A DNA stretch of 64,000 bases from Rugalucina vietnamica (lineage: Eukaryota > Mollusca > Bivalvia > Lucinida > Lucinidae). Shown here piece by piece: positions 1-11,474 of this stretch. The DNA lies in assembly GCA_964017185.1 (NCBI GenBank), contig OZ024871.1, positions 65,538,866 to 65,602,865 on the forward strand, read 5' to 3'. The position numbers and the translations under genes are program-made. A model generated the notes under the pieces. That model worked only from the letters and a program-made list of their open reading frames with translations. It did not search any database and was not told where the DNA came from. Position 1 is the stretch's first letter. Each line of letters opens with the position of its first letter.

Positions 1-3000
1 TATGAGCCGTAAAGGCACTTGTATGGACTACAAAACCCACTGGGTCTCCAACTCCCGAAAGTCGAAAAAGTACCCAGCCGAAGAGGGTACCCGCGGCATG
101 CCTTTTCTATACGGAAATGTGCATTTTCGGTCATATTTGTCCCCCTATTTCTCGGAAACCAGAGTTTTCCTGGCATAGCGGTGCATGTGGTCTGAGAGTG
201 CCACCCTTCTCCTGTAAGACCCACTCTGTGGCTAGCTCACGAAAGTCCGTGCTCGGCGATGACAGACCTCCGAAGAGGGTATCCGCGGCATGCCTTTTCT
301 ATACGGAAATGTGCATTTTCGGTCATATTTGTCCCCCTTTTTCTCGGAAACCAGAGTTTTCCCGGCATAGCGATGCATGTGGTCTGAGAGTGCCGCCCAT
401 CTACTGTAAGACCCACTAGGTGGCTAGCTCCCGAAAGTCCGCGCTCGGCGATGACAGGCCTGCAAATTCCCCCACCCCCTACCGGCACATGTTATAGTGC
501 CCAATGTTCGAGTTAAAATTTCCGAGAAACCAGAGTTTTCCCGGCATAGCGGTGCATGTGGTCTGAGAGTGCAATCCTTCTGCTGTAAGACCCACTAGGT
601 GGCTAGCTCCCGAAAGTCCGCGCTCGGCGATGATAGGCCTGCATATTTCCCCACCCACTACCGGCACATGCTATAGTGCCCAATGTTCGAGTTAAAATTT
701 CCGATAAACCAGAGTTTTCCCGGAATAGCCGACCTATGGGCCGTGAAGGCACTTGTATGGACTACAAAACCCACTGGGTCTCCAATTCCCGAAAGTCGAA
801 AAAGTACCCAGCCGAAGAGGGTACCCGCGGCATGCCTTTTCTATACAGAAATGTGCATTTTCGGTCATATTTGTCCCCCCATTTCTCGGAAACCAGAGTT
901 TTCCCGGCATAGCGGTGCATGTGGTCTGAGAGTGCCACCCTTCTACTGTAAGACCCACTAGGTGGCTAGCTCCCGAAAGTCCGCGCTCGGCGATGACAGG
1001 CCTGCAAATTACCCCACCCCCTACCGGCACATGTTATAGTGCCCAATGTTCGAGTTAAAATTTCCGAGAAACCAGAGTTTTCCCGGAATAGCCGACCTAT
1101 GGGCCGTGAAGGCACTTGTATGGACTACAAAACCCACTGGGTCTCCAACTCCCGAAAGTCGAAAAAGTACCCAGCCGAAGATGGTACCCGCGGCATGCCT
1201 TTTCTATACGGAAATGTGCATTTTCGGTCATATTTGTCCCCCTATTTCTCGGAAACCAGAGTTTTCCCGGCATAGCAGTGCATGTGGTCTGAGAGTGCCA
1301 CTATTCTACTGTAAGACCCACTAGGTGGCTAGCTCCCGAAAGTCCGCGCTCGGCGATGACAGGCCTGCATATTACCCCACCCACTACCGGCACATGCTAT
1401 AGTGCCCAATGTTCGAGTTAAAATTTCCGAGAAACCAGAGTTTTCCCGGAATAGCCGACCTATGGGCCGTAAAGGCACTTGTATGGACTACAAAACCCAC
1501 TGAGTCTCCAACTCCCGAAAGTCGAAAAAGTACCCAACCGAAGAGGGTACCCGCGGCATGCCTTTTCTATACGGAAATGTGCATTTTCGGTCATATTTGT
1601 CCCCCTATTTCTCAGAAACCAGAGTTTTCCCGGCATAGCGGTGCATGTGGTCTGAGAGTGCCACCCTTCTACTGTAAGACCCACTAGGTGGCTAGCTCCC
1701 GAAAGTCCGCGCTGGGCGATGACAGGCCTGCAAATTCCCCGACCCCCTAGCGGCACATGTTATAGTGCCCAATGTTCGAGTTAAAATTTCCGAGAAACCA
1801 GAGTTTTCCCGGAATAGCCGACCTATGGGCCGTGAAGGCACTTGTATGGACTACAAAACCCACTGGGTCTCCAACTCCCGTAAGTCGAAAAAATACCCAG
1901 CCGAAGAGGGTACCCGCGGCATGCCTTTTCTATACGGAAATGTGCATTTTCGGTCATATTTGTCCCCCTATTTCTCGGAAACCAGAGTTTTCCCGGCATA
2001 GCGGTGCATGTGGTCTGAGAGTGCCACCCTTCTACTGTAAGATCCACTAGGTGGCTAGCTCCCGAAAGTCCGCGCTCGGCGATGACAGGCCTGCAAATTA
2101 CCCCACCCCTTACCAGGACATGTTATAGTGCCCAATGTTCGAGTTAAAATTTCCGAGAAACCAGAGTTTTCCCGGAAAAGCCGACCTATGGGCCGTGAAG
2201 GCACTTGTATGGACTACAAAACCCACTGGGTCTCCAACTCCCGAAAGTCGAAAAAGTACCCAGCCGAAGAAGGTACCCGCGGCATGCCTTTTCTATACGG
2301 AAATGTGCATTTTCGGTCATATTTGTCCCCCTATTTCTCGGAAACCAGAGTTTTCCCGGCATAGCGGTGCGTGTGGTCTAAGAGTGCCACCCTTCTACTG
2401 TAAGACCCACTAGGTGGCTAGCTCCCGAAAGTCCGCGCTCGGCGATGATAGGCCTGCATATTTCCCCACCCACTACCGGCACATGCTATAGTGCAAAATG
2501 TTCGAGTTAAAATTTCCGATAAACCAGAGTTTTCCCGGAATAGCCGACCTATGGGCCGTGAAGGCACTTGTATGGACTACAAAACCCACTGGGTCTCCAA
2601 TTCCCGAAAGTCGAAAAAGTACCCAGCCGAAGAGGGTACCCGCGGCATGCCTTTTCTATACAGAAATGTGCATTTTCGGTCATATTTGTCCCCCCATTTG
2701 TCGGAAACCAGAGTTTTCCCGGCATAGCGGTGCATGTGGTCTGAGAGTGCCACCCTTCTACTGTAAGACCCACTAGGTGGCTAGCTCCCGAAAGTCCGCT
2801 CTCGGCGATGACAGGCCTGCAAATTACCCCACCCCCTACCGGCACATGTTATAGTGCCCAATGTTCGAGTTAAAATTTCCGAGAAACCAGAGTTTTCCCG
2901 GAATAGCCGACCTATGGGCCGTGAAGGCACTTATATGGACCACAAAACCCACTGGGTCTCCAACTCCCGAAAGTCGAAAAAGTACCCAGCCGAAGAGGGT

Positions 3001-6000
3001 ACCCGCGGCATGCCTTTTCTATACGGAAATGTGCATTTTCGGTCATATTGGTCCCCCTATTTCTCGGAAACCAGAGTTTTCCCGGCATAGCAGTGCATGT
3101 GGTCTGAGAGTGCCACTATTCTACTGTAAGACCCACTAGGTGGCTAGCTCCCGAAAGTCCGCGCTCGGCGATGACAGGCCTGCATATTACCCCACCCACT
3201 ACCGGCACATGCTATAGTGCCCAATGTTCGAGTTAAAATTTCCGAGAAACCAGAGTTTTCCCGGAATAGCCGACCTATGGGCCGTAAAGGCACTTGTATG
3301 GACTACAAAACCCACTGAGTCTCCAACTCCCGAAAGTCGAAAAAGTACCCAGCCGAAGAGGGTACCCGCGGCATGCCTTTTCTATACGGAAATGTGCATT
3401 TTCGGTCATATTTATCCCCCTATTTCTCGGAAACCAGAGTTTTCCCGGCATAGCGGTGCATGTGGTCTGAGAGTGCCACCCTTCTACTGTAAGACCCACT
3501 AGGTGGCTAGCTCCCGAAAGTCCGCGCTCGGCGATGACAGGCCTGCAAATTACCCCACCCCCTACCGGCACATGTTATAGTGCCCAATGTTCGAGTTAAA
3601 ATTTCCGAGAAACCAGAGTTTTCCCGGAATAGCCGACCTATGGGCCGTGAAGGCACTTATATGGACCACAAAACCCACTGGGTCTCCAACTCCCGAAAGT
3701 CGAAAAAGTGCCCAGCCGAAGAGGGTACCCGCGGCATGCCTTTTCTATACGGAAATGTGCATTTTCGGTCATATTTGTCCCCCTATTTCTCGGAAACCAG
3801 AGTTTTCCCGGCATAGCAGTGCATGTGGTTTGAGAGTGCCACCATTCTTCTGTAAGACCCACTAGGTGGCTAGCTCCCGAAAGTCCGAGCTCGGCGATGA
3901 CAGGCCTGCATATTACCCCATCCCCTACCGGCACATGCTATAGTGCCCAATGTTCGAGTTAAAATTTCCGAGAAACCAGAGTTTTCCCGGAATAGCCGAC
4001 CTATGGGCCGTAAAGGCACTTGTATGGACTACAAAACCCACTGGGTCTCCAACTCCCGAAAGTCGAAAAAGTACCCAGCCGAAGAGGGTACTCGCGGCAT
4101 CCCTTTTCTATACGGTAATGTGCATTTTCGGTCATATTTGTCCCCCTATTTCTCGGAAACCAGAGTTTTCCGGGCATAGCGGTGCATGTGGTCTGAGAGT
4201 GCCACCCTTCTACTGTAAGACCCACTAGGTGGCTAGCTCCCGAAAGTCCGCGCTCGGCGATGACAGGCCTGCAAATTACCCCACCCCCTACCGACACATG
4301 TTACAGTGCCCAATGTTCGAGTTAAAATTTCCGAGAAACCAGAGTTTTCCCGGAATAGCCGACCTATGGGCCGTGAAGGCACTTGTATGGACTACAAAAC
4401 CCACTGGGTCTCCAATTCCCGAAAGTCGAAAAAGTACCCAGCCGAAGAGGGTACCCGCGGCATGCCTTTTCTATACGGAAATGTGCATTTTCGGTCATAT
4501 TTGTCCCCCTATTTCTCGGAAACCAGAGTTTTCCCGGCATAGCGGTGCATGTGGTCTGAGAGTGCCACTCTTCTACTGTAAGACCCACTAGGTGGCTAGC
4601 TCCCGAAAGTCCGCGCTCGGCGATGACAGGCCTGCAAATTACCCCACCCCCTACCGGCACATGTTATAGTGCCCAATGTTCGAGTTAAAATTTCCGAGAA
4701 ACCAGAGTTTTCCCGGAATAGCCGATCTATGGGCCGTGAAGGCACTTATATGGACTACAAAACCCACTGGGTCTCCAACTCCCGAAAGTCGAAAAAGTAC
4801 CCAGACGAAGAGGGTACCCGCGGCATGCCTTTTCTATACGGAAGTGCATTTTCGGTCATATTTGTCCCCCTATTTCTCGGAAACCAGAGTTTTCCCGGCA
4901 TAGCGGTGCATGTGGTCTGAGAGTGCCATCCTTCTACTGTAAGACCCACTAGGTGGCTAGCTCCCGAAAGTCCGCGCTCGGCGATGACAGGCCTGCAAAT
5001 TACCCCACCCCTTACCAGCACATGTTATAGTGCCCAATGTTCGAGTTAAAATTTCCGAGAAACCAGAGTTTTCCCGGAATAGCCGACCTATGTGCCGTGA
5101 AGGCACTTGTATGGACTACAAAACCCACTGGGTCTCCAATTCCCGAAAGTCGAAAAAGTACCCAGCCGAAGAGGGTACCCGCGGCATGCCTTTTCTATAT
5201 GGAAATGTGCATTTTCGGTCATATTTGTCCCCCTATTTCTCGGAAACCAGAGTTTTCCCGGCATAGCGGTGCATGTGGTCTGAGATTGCCACCCTTCTAC
5301 TGTAAGACCCACTAGGTGGCTAGCTCCCGAAAGTCCGCGCTCGGCGATGATAGGCCTGCAAATTACCCCACCCCCTACCGGCACATGTTATAGTGCCCAA
5401 TGTTCGAGTTAAAATTTCCGAGAAACCAGAGTTTTCCCGGAATAGCCGACCTATGGGCCGTGAAGGCACTTGTATGGACTACAAAACCCACTGGGTCTCC
5501 AACTCCCGAAAGTCGAAAAAGTACCCAGCCGAAGAGGGTACCCGCGGCATGCCTTTTCTATACGGAAATGTGCATTTTCGGTCATATTTGTCCCCCTATT
5601 TCTCGGAAACCAGAGTTTTCCCGGCATAGCGATGCATGTGGTCTGAGAGTGCCACCCTTCTACTGTAAGACCCACTAGGTGGCTAGCTCCCGAAAGTCCG
5701 CGCTCGGCGATGACAGGCCTGCAAATTACCCCACCCCCTACCAGCACATGTTATAGTGCCCAATGTTCGAGTTAAAATTTCCGAGAAACCAGTTTTCCCG
5801 GAATAGCCGACCTATGGGCCGTGAAGGCACTTGTATGGACAACAAACCCCACTGGGTCTCCAACTCCCGAAAGTCGAAAAAGTACCCAGCCGAAGAGGGT
5901 ATCCGCGGCATGCCTTTTCTATACGGAAGTGCGCATTTTTGGTCATATTTGTACCCCTATTTCTTGGAAACCAGAGTTTTCCTGGCATAGCGGCCTATGT

Positions 6001-6110
6001 GGCCTGAGAGTGCCACAATTTTACTGTAAAACCCATAAAGTCGCTAGCTCCCGAAAGTCCGCGCTCGGCGATGACAGGTTCACAGCCGAAGAAGGTACCC
6101 GCACTTTGCT
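1..6110. repeat. 363-bp dimeric satellite array (right end)
   Basis: Tandem array entering from the left edge. The marker GTGCCCAATG recurs at 676, 1039, 1402, 1765, 2128, 2491 (variant), 2854, 3217, 3580, 3943, 4306, 4669, 5030, 5393 and 5756, a spacing of 363 bp with one 361-bp unit. Each unit is two diverged halves: the core ACCAGAGTTTTCCCGG appears twice per unit, about 184 and 179 bp apart, followed in each half by a related CCCACT...CTCCCGAAAGTC block. The halves differ clearly while full units are nearly identical, so the dimer is the unit now being homogenised. Short hybrid units occur before 676, and the last unit (5756-6110) is degenerate. Because 363 is divisible by three, short ORFs recur in several frames on both strands; none looks like a gene. 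Confidence 0.95.
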
Positions 6111-6224
6111 GTTTTATATTCAGGTCATTTTCGTAATATTTTTCTTGGGCTGAGTAGATAATTTGGTGGGCTTCAAACCCCGTTATATCTCGTCTGTGGA
6201 ACTTAAATTTCATGTTGGCAGTTT

Positions 6225-6320
6225 CGGCTGTTTCTGCTAGCAGTAACAGCTGATTCGGCTGTTTCGGCTACTTCCGCCAGCAGATTCTGCTACTTCGGCT
6301 GTTTCGGCTAACTTCACCCA
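6225..6320. repeat. Imperfect short repeat rich in TTCGGCTGTTTCGGCTAC
   Basis: About 95 bp in which TTCGGCT, TTTCGGCTAC and CAGCAG-type words recur imperfectly just after the satellite ends. The flanks (6110-6225 and 6320-6490) show no recognisable gene or element. Confidence 0.6.
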
Positions 6321-6494
6321 CCTGACGACGACGGATGCCATTGAATGTCTATACCTAATGAACACCAGATAAGCAAACAGACATTCTCAGTGTAGCAATT
6401 TTGGCCAAATTGGTTTTATTTTCAAAAGTTCTAACGTCATGCCCGCCTAAGGTGCCTATTCTTTCTACAGCAATCAAATTCAAATCCAATTTTG

Positions 6495-6640
6495 GAACGT
6501 GCTGTGGCCACTGCAAACCCTCCTCTACTTTATTCGAAAGTTTAAGCTTCTAGCCTGCTTTTGTGACTGTACATATCGGTTTGTGTCAGACCTGGTCGGA
6601 AATCCGAAGCCCGGTTTTCTCACGTCGCTGCTCATTGATT
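6495..6640 (-). mobile_element. MITE family A fragment overlapping the glycosyltransferase stop
   Basis: Matches the outer part of family A, a roughly 240-bp element seen best at 54484-54722, 54938-55178 and 56222-56462. Its ends read ATGAGCCGCCTCGTGAGAAA or the reverse complement. Shared words here include GCTTCTAGCCTGCTT, TGTGACTGTAC and GTTTGTGTCAGACCTG. The palindromic core and other half are missing. The fragment supplies the last codons and the stop of the adjacent glycosyltransferase. Confidence 0.8.
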
Positions 6641-8322
6641 AAAGACAATGAAACGCCATTGATGTGTCTAGCCATGTCAGTGAAAAAATCTTCAGCAGAT
6701 GTCATCATTCCCTTTTCAGATTTAAATGCCGTTGGTAATGGACCCGTTATATGTACTGAATAGGCATCTTTGGTAAAATCAAACTCATTGTGAACCTTCC
6801 CTTTCTGGTAATCCGGTAGCCACAAAGGGTGACAAGTTTTATACGGAAAACAAAGCACTTGTAGCCTTTCTTCAAGATAAATAAGATCAGGGTGATCTTC
6901 GTATAGTTTATAAACCATCTCAACAGCATGAAACGTTGCATGGTCCCCGATGTATTTGTGAAACGAATCCATCCATAGAGCTACGAATTTTGAGCCCGGT
7001 CTGGCAAGTAGCACACCCATATTTATAAGATCTGGGAAATCCTGCCTGCCCAATATATCAATTACGGGGTCCACCGATGCGATCGTTTCGTACCCAAGAT
7101 TGAGAAGGTCATCCACTGGTTTCAACCAAAAGACATCCCAGTCTATATATATCCCGCCTAGTCTTAGAAGCACATCCGCACGTACGTAATCGCTTAGATG
7201 AGAAAATTTGTTGATTGGTCTTTGAAATACGAATCGAGGCCTGCCGTAGTCTATTACGACAGTGACAACGCTTGAATTCTTCATGGCGTCAAAGTAATGA
7301 CCTAAGTCGTACGATTCTACGTAAATGATTATTTGTAAAGGTTTAACAAATCGTAACGTACTCTGGAAACTCAAATACATCGAATACGTCATATGTTCAT
7401 TTCCAAACCACACATAATGAACGATTTTTGGTATGGGTGGATACGTTGGCTGTGGCAAAGGAATTTTAGATGTTCCGTAAAACAAAAACCGAGCGAACGA
7501 GGCGAAATGTGATACACTTTGCATGATATTCATAGGGTAGATAACATGTGAAATAATGCAACAATGTTCATAGTCTTTGAAGGTATGCGGAAGGACACAT
7601 TTTGTTGTATAACTTTCCACTGAAAAGTCATCAAAACCTGTTATATTATGCACGAATTCGGTAAAGTTAAAATTTCTGGCCACCTGCACGAAGCCAAGAT
7701 ACGAACTTCCAGCCATACCAACCCGAATATTGCCTGCCCTATATTTCCAAAGATCTGTGTTTATAATGGTATTAAGGTTGACGTATATCCCACCGGTTTT
7801 ACGCAATTCTGTCGCCCCGATATGTCGAAGCTCTCGTATGCCATCGACTTCCCCAAAGTCGTCAGAATACTTTCTCGTCTCTAAATAGGGGATAATGTCA
7901 GCCGCCTTTTGGAACCACATATTGTACTCTTCGGGCTTTGGTTTGAATTCAGCAGGAACATACAAAATAATCCTATAAGGTTCCAATATCTTATAAACAC
8001 TCATTATACTCAAATAGTTTCTAAACGTAAACACATTACCATATAGTATCTGGTACACAAGTCGAGGTGTGTGGGTCTCTTTAAGCTCAGCCAATGAGCA
8101 GTTTAAATCCTGCACAGAGGTCGCGATTCTAGATTCACCCGCTCCTCCAATAGGGCAGTCTAACGATCCTCTGGACGAACGTCTGTCTAATGCATTTCCA
8201 CCTGCTCTCACGCGTATGTTCAAATCCACATTTGGAACGTAATGTTTCACCACAAGAACAATGATCAGAAACTCGATTACGACCAGCGTCTGTAATCCGT
8301 ACCTTTTAGAAAACCCTTTCAT
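6586..8322 (-). CDS. Type II membrane glycosyltransferase with two GT32-like DXD modules
   Basis: Intact single-exon ORF of about 578 residues. The first ATG is at 8320-8322; the frame stays open upstream to a TTG at 8334. A basic N-terminus (KGFSKRYG) is followed by one hydrophobic segment (residues about 10-25), a signal anchor of Golgi-transferase type. Two related modules follow. The first (about 75-300) has TGGIYVNLNTI where a DXD motif is expected, so its acidic residues are replaced. The second (about 305-545) starts IPKIVHYVWFG and has LGGIYIDWDVFWLKP with the intact D-x-D of the glycosyltransferase sugar-binding family (GT32; relatives include alpha-1,4-galactosyltransferases and OCH1-type mannosyltransferases). 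I infer a lumenal sugar transferase with one active and one degenerate module; donor and acceptor are unknown. The last 16 or so codons and the TGA come from a MITE, so the natural C-terminus may have been replaced. No upstream exon or promoter is evident. Confidence 0.85.
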   Translation of the reverse strand: MKGFSKRYGLQTLVVIEFLIIVLVVKHYVPNVDLNIRVRAGGNALDRRSSRGSLDCPIGGAGESRIATSVQDLNCSLAELKETHTPRLVYQILYGNVFTFRNYLSIMSVYKILEPYRIILYVPAEFKPKPEEYNMWFQKAADIIPYLETRKYSDDFGEVDGIRELRHIGATELRKTGGIYVNLNTIINTDLWKYRAGNIRVGMAGSSYLGFVQVARNFNFTEFVHNITGFDDFSVESYTTKCVLPHTFKDYEHCCIISHVIYPMNIMQSVSHFASFARFLFYGTSKIPLPQPTYPPIPKIVHYVWFGNEHMTYSMYLSFQSTLRFVKPLQIIIYVESYDLGHYFDAMKNSSVVTVVIDYGRPRFVFQRPINKFSHLSDYVRADVLLRLGGIYIDWDVFWLKPVDDLLNLGYETIASVDPVIDILGRQDFPDLINMGVLLARPGSKFVALWMDSFHKYIGDHATFHAVEMVYKLYEDHPDLIYLEERLQVLCFPYKTCHPLWLPDYQKGKVHNEFDFTKDAYSVHITGPLPTAFKSEKGMMTSAEDFFTDMARHINGVSLSLINEQRREKTGLRISDQV

Positions 8323-8334
8323 CTTCCAATACAA

Positions 8335-8800
8335 CGTATGACACTCATGTATGTTTTGATATCTTCTCCATACCTAATAGTCTGCGTCACGAGAAAAATA
8401 TTTATTTATTCTTACAAAAAGTTACGGTCCTTAGATCGATTCAATAAGGGTTGGAACTAGTCTAAGTGCAATCCCTGAGTTCGAGATTGGACAGTCCGGT
8501 TTCTGACCTGACCGGGAACCCTGCAATGTCGTCCGGTATAAATTTCCATTTAAAGCAGATAGAGGTTTGCTATATCAAAATAAAACTCGCTTTTAAAATG
8601 GATATTTTTACAATAACAGTCCCCAAGCTATACCATGATGAATGAATTGTATTTTATTTTTTTATCCTGCGTTATCAGATTATTCGCATTGTTAACACAT
8701 TTAAAAACGGTAGCAAAGATTCCACATTAAAAGTTTCATCTTCGAAGGCAGTATAAATTGCATAAGAAGGGTCTAAGAAGTCCACTTTGGCAGCAAGAAA
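8335..8800. other. No recognisable feature
   Basis: AT-rich flank upstream of the glycosyltransferase start. No ORF, repeat family or convincing promoter was recognised. Confidence 0.5.
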
Positions 8801-8955
8801 ACATGTCCATGGAATGTATACCACTTATAGCCCACTTTTATAAATAGCAAAACTGGGCTTTGCAGGGGTATACCTAATTTTCTTATTTTTGCTCTTAAAC
8901 ATAGATTGTGGGTAGACGGTTCTTACGTCTATCCACAATCTAGGTTTTGCTTCAT
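8801..8955. mobile_element. MITE family B, partial copy
   Basis: Has the family B landmarks: ACATGTCC end, the TATACC...CCCACTTTTATAAA block, AAACTGGG...GCAGGGGTATACC, CTTATTTTTGCTC, and the hairpin pair AACATAGATTGTGGGTA / TATCCACAATCTAGGTTTT. The central GCCTCG palindrome is replaced by ACGGTTCTTACGTC. Confidence 0.75.
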
Positions 8956-9140
8956 TTATGTCCATAATTTCGTGTACATGTAATTAGTATGCTAACTCTA
9001 AACAGACTATTTAAATATTTTGTGTCGGTAATTTTTAGCTATAGAAAATGACACTTTTATAAGTGTTTTTGGGTCAAAACGCACTTGCATGCTCGGCTAT
9101 TGATTGTGTATAGGCGGTATTGATCGAAGGCATGCGCTTT

Positions 9141-10098
9141 TGCAACCAGAAATGTAACAATGTAACAATTGTTACATTTTGGGCAGTTTGTTACATTTTG
9201 GGCCGACGACGACCAGAAATGTAAAAATCATGTAACAATTTTTTTGTTTGTTACATTTTGGGTCGATAGAGTACCTATCGACCCAAAATGTAACAATGTA
9301 ACAACAGTTACATTTTGGGCAGTTTGTCGCTGTCGACGCTGTCGGTCCAAAATGTAACAAAAATATTTTTTACAAAATGGGATATTCTAGCTGTCTACAA
9401 CCCATTTTGTAATAAATAAACAGTTTTAGTCGTATATGATTGACTGTAGACGTACTTATAAATGATCATTAACATGCATGAATACGCAAAAATGATGTTC
9501 ATTTCGAGTAGGGGAAAGTTTGTTGTAGTTGTCTTATTGGCTCACCAGTTCAGCATGCTCCGGTGTCGATATGGCTTCCGTCGTCCTTTAAGACCACCAG
9601 GCCAGACTCTTAGATTTTGTTACATTGTTACATTTTGGGTCGTATATAGAAAACCTAAATTGTAACAATGTAACAACACGAATGTCTTGAATAAGAAAAA
9701 ATGATAGAATAATTTATTCTTTCATCAGTTTTGGATATAACTGGAAAAGTTTCGACATGCGATGGTAGGGGATAGTACTCGTTGGGAAGTCATTTTCTAA
9801 GTTTTAATTCAAAATATTGTCTTAATATTATATAGTTTGTTGAAAATGTGGATTGAGTGAAGAAATTGAAAGATAAACGTGTTTCTCTTCATCGTCTTTG
9901 ACGGATAATAGATGCTAAAGTGTTTGTTTAAATATTCATTTTTTTTCAAAAATATGCCACTCATCGACCCAAAATGTAACAAAGTTTTGTTACATGATTG
10001 TTACATTTCTGGTCGGCGTTGTCGGCCCAAAATGTAACAAACTGCCCAAAATGTAACAATTGTTACATTGTTACATTGTTACATTCCTGGTTGCAACA
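9141..10098. mobile_element. 958-bp element with about 105-bp terminal inverted repeats
   Basis: The left end (TGCAACCAGAAATGTAACAA...) is matched in inverted orientation at the right end (...ACATTCCTGGTTGCA), and the match continues for roughly 105 bp through GTTACATTTTGGGCAGTTTG and GGGCCGACGACGACCAGAAA. The nine bases ATGCGCTTT flank it directly on both sides (9132-9140 and 10099-10107), as expected for a target-site duplication. The ends carry many copies of the word TGTAACA. Long inverted repeats with a 6-9 bp duplication resemble Mutator-like non-autonomous elements; the superfamily is an inference. No transposase is present. Confidence 0.8.
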
Positions 10099-10225
10099 AT
10101 GCGCTTTGAGAGCACAAAGCAAAGGTTTTTTTGAATCACGTATTTTGAATTACGTAAATATTAATCTAATTGATTTTACCATCAAAGATCGATATCGATA
10201 TGTTGCTGATACCTAGGTGATCATC

Positions 10226-10300
10226 CCGTCGAGATGATACCACGTATATTCCGTCGAGATGATACCACGCATATTCCGTCGAGATGATACCACGCATATT
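10226..10300. repeat. 25-bp tandem repeat, three copies
   Basis: CCGTCGAGATGATACCACG recurs at 10226, 10251 and 10276 with a 25-bp period and only one or two changes. Confidence 0.9.
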
Positions 10301-10468
10301 TTCTTTAATGTTTAATACATGTAGAATGAAAAGGACAAAAAAAGATGATGCAAATCGCAGGCTCGTAGGACATGAGCAAGCTGACACCAGCAACCTTCAC
10401 ACCAAACTTTGCATTATGCTTATTTTAGGCAAACTGGACAATCAAAGTAATTAAGAGAAAATGGCAAG

Positions 10469-10470
<2 letters not shown>

Positions 10471-10511
<41 letters not shown>

Positions 10512-10537
10512 ATAATAATAATAATAATAATAATATT
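10471..10537. repeat. (ACT)n-(AAT)n microsatellite
   Basis: About 13 ACT/CTA triplets run directly into about 9 AAT triplets. Confidence 0.95.
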
Positions 10538-10558
10538 AATAAAATGATAACATTTGTT

Positions 10559-10690
10559 AGCTCCAAAACATAGATTATGGGTACTCGTTAGAACCGCCTC
10601 GGCAAAATAATGTCATAATTTTCTACTGAAAATTTTCACTTTTTACAACTTAGGAAAATTCTGTATATTACATGGGCGTGTTTTCGTAAT
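10559..10690. mobile_element. MITE family B, partial copy
   Basis: Contains CCAAAACATAGATTATGGGT, ACTCGTTAGAACCGCCTCGG and the family end ATTACATGGGCGTGTTTTCG. One arm of the central hairpin is missing. Confidence 0.75.
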
Positions 10691-10754
10691 CTTTACATAT
10701 ACACTCAACAAAATTGTCTGGGAGAAGCAAGCACGAATATGTACAAATCACCAC

Positions 10755-11285
10755 GTCCTTACTACGTCCGCACCACGTCCTTACTAGGTCCTTCACATTT
10801 CCAATAGGTTCTTGCTCATCCCGTTTACACTACCAGTTAGTCATCATATCCATTTTCATAGCCAGGGGCGCACCCAGCAATATCGCTTCCTATTCTGCAG
10901 GTGCACCGGGTAAGTATTAGTGTTATTGAAGGAGAGCGAATTTCAAGAGTACTTCTCGGTTCATTTTTTTTTTTTAATTTCAACTCAACTTTGCAAATCA
11001 TATAATATTTAACATTTCAAAATGATTGACGCGCAAGCTGTTGCTTGAGGGAACGAGTCAATTAAAACGAAATTAATAAAACGGGGAGGACGTGATAAGA
11101 ACCTGGCGTGAACGTGGTAAGAACCTACAGAGGACGTGTTGGGAACCACAAGGACGTGATAAGAACGCAGTAAAGTCTTCTAGGGCGTGATATGGACGTA
11201 CGAGAAGCGTGGTAGGGTCTTATCGAGAACCTGATGGACGCACCGCGGACGTAGTGAGGACGTAGTGAGGTCTTGATGGTCTGCA
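10755..11285. repeat. Degenerate GGACGTG-motif repeats in two orientations
   Basis: From 11080 to 11280 variants of GGACGTGATAAGAACC recur about every 15-25 bp. The inverse form CCACGTCCTTACTACGTCC occurs at about 10757-10800, so the region resembles subterminal arrays facing each other. No coding sequence or target-site duplication was found. Confidence 0.5.
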
Positions 11286-11474
11286 ACAGATTCGTATAAC
11301 ACGTCTATCTATTCATTTTGGCCATAAAAACTTTATTTGTTCATCGATTTTCAATTTTTTGCAGGTCATATTAGGACAAACTACGATCAAGATTTTGACA
11401 TGAAAATATTTTTACTGTCGTCTCCCATACAAACATTTTCTGCGAAAAACCATTATAAGAGGCAAGTTTTTAGA

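Noticed and set aside
117..6153. Many overlapping 62-120 codon ORFs on both strands
   Set aside because: They repeat with the satellite period of 363 bp, which is a multiple of three, and occur in two plus frames and one minus frame at once. No residue-level constraint is visible.
9169..9360. Facing 62-codon ORFs on both strands
   Set aside because: They are the inverted TGTAACA/TTTTGGG repeats read in both directions.
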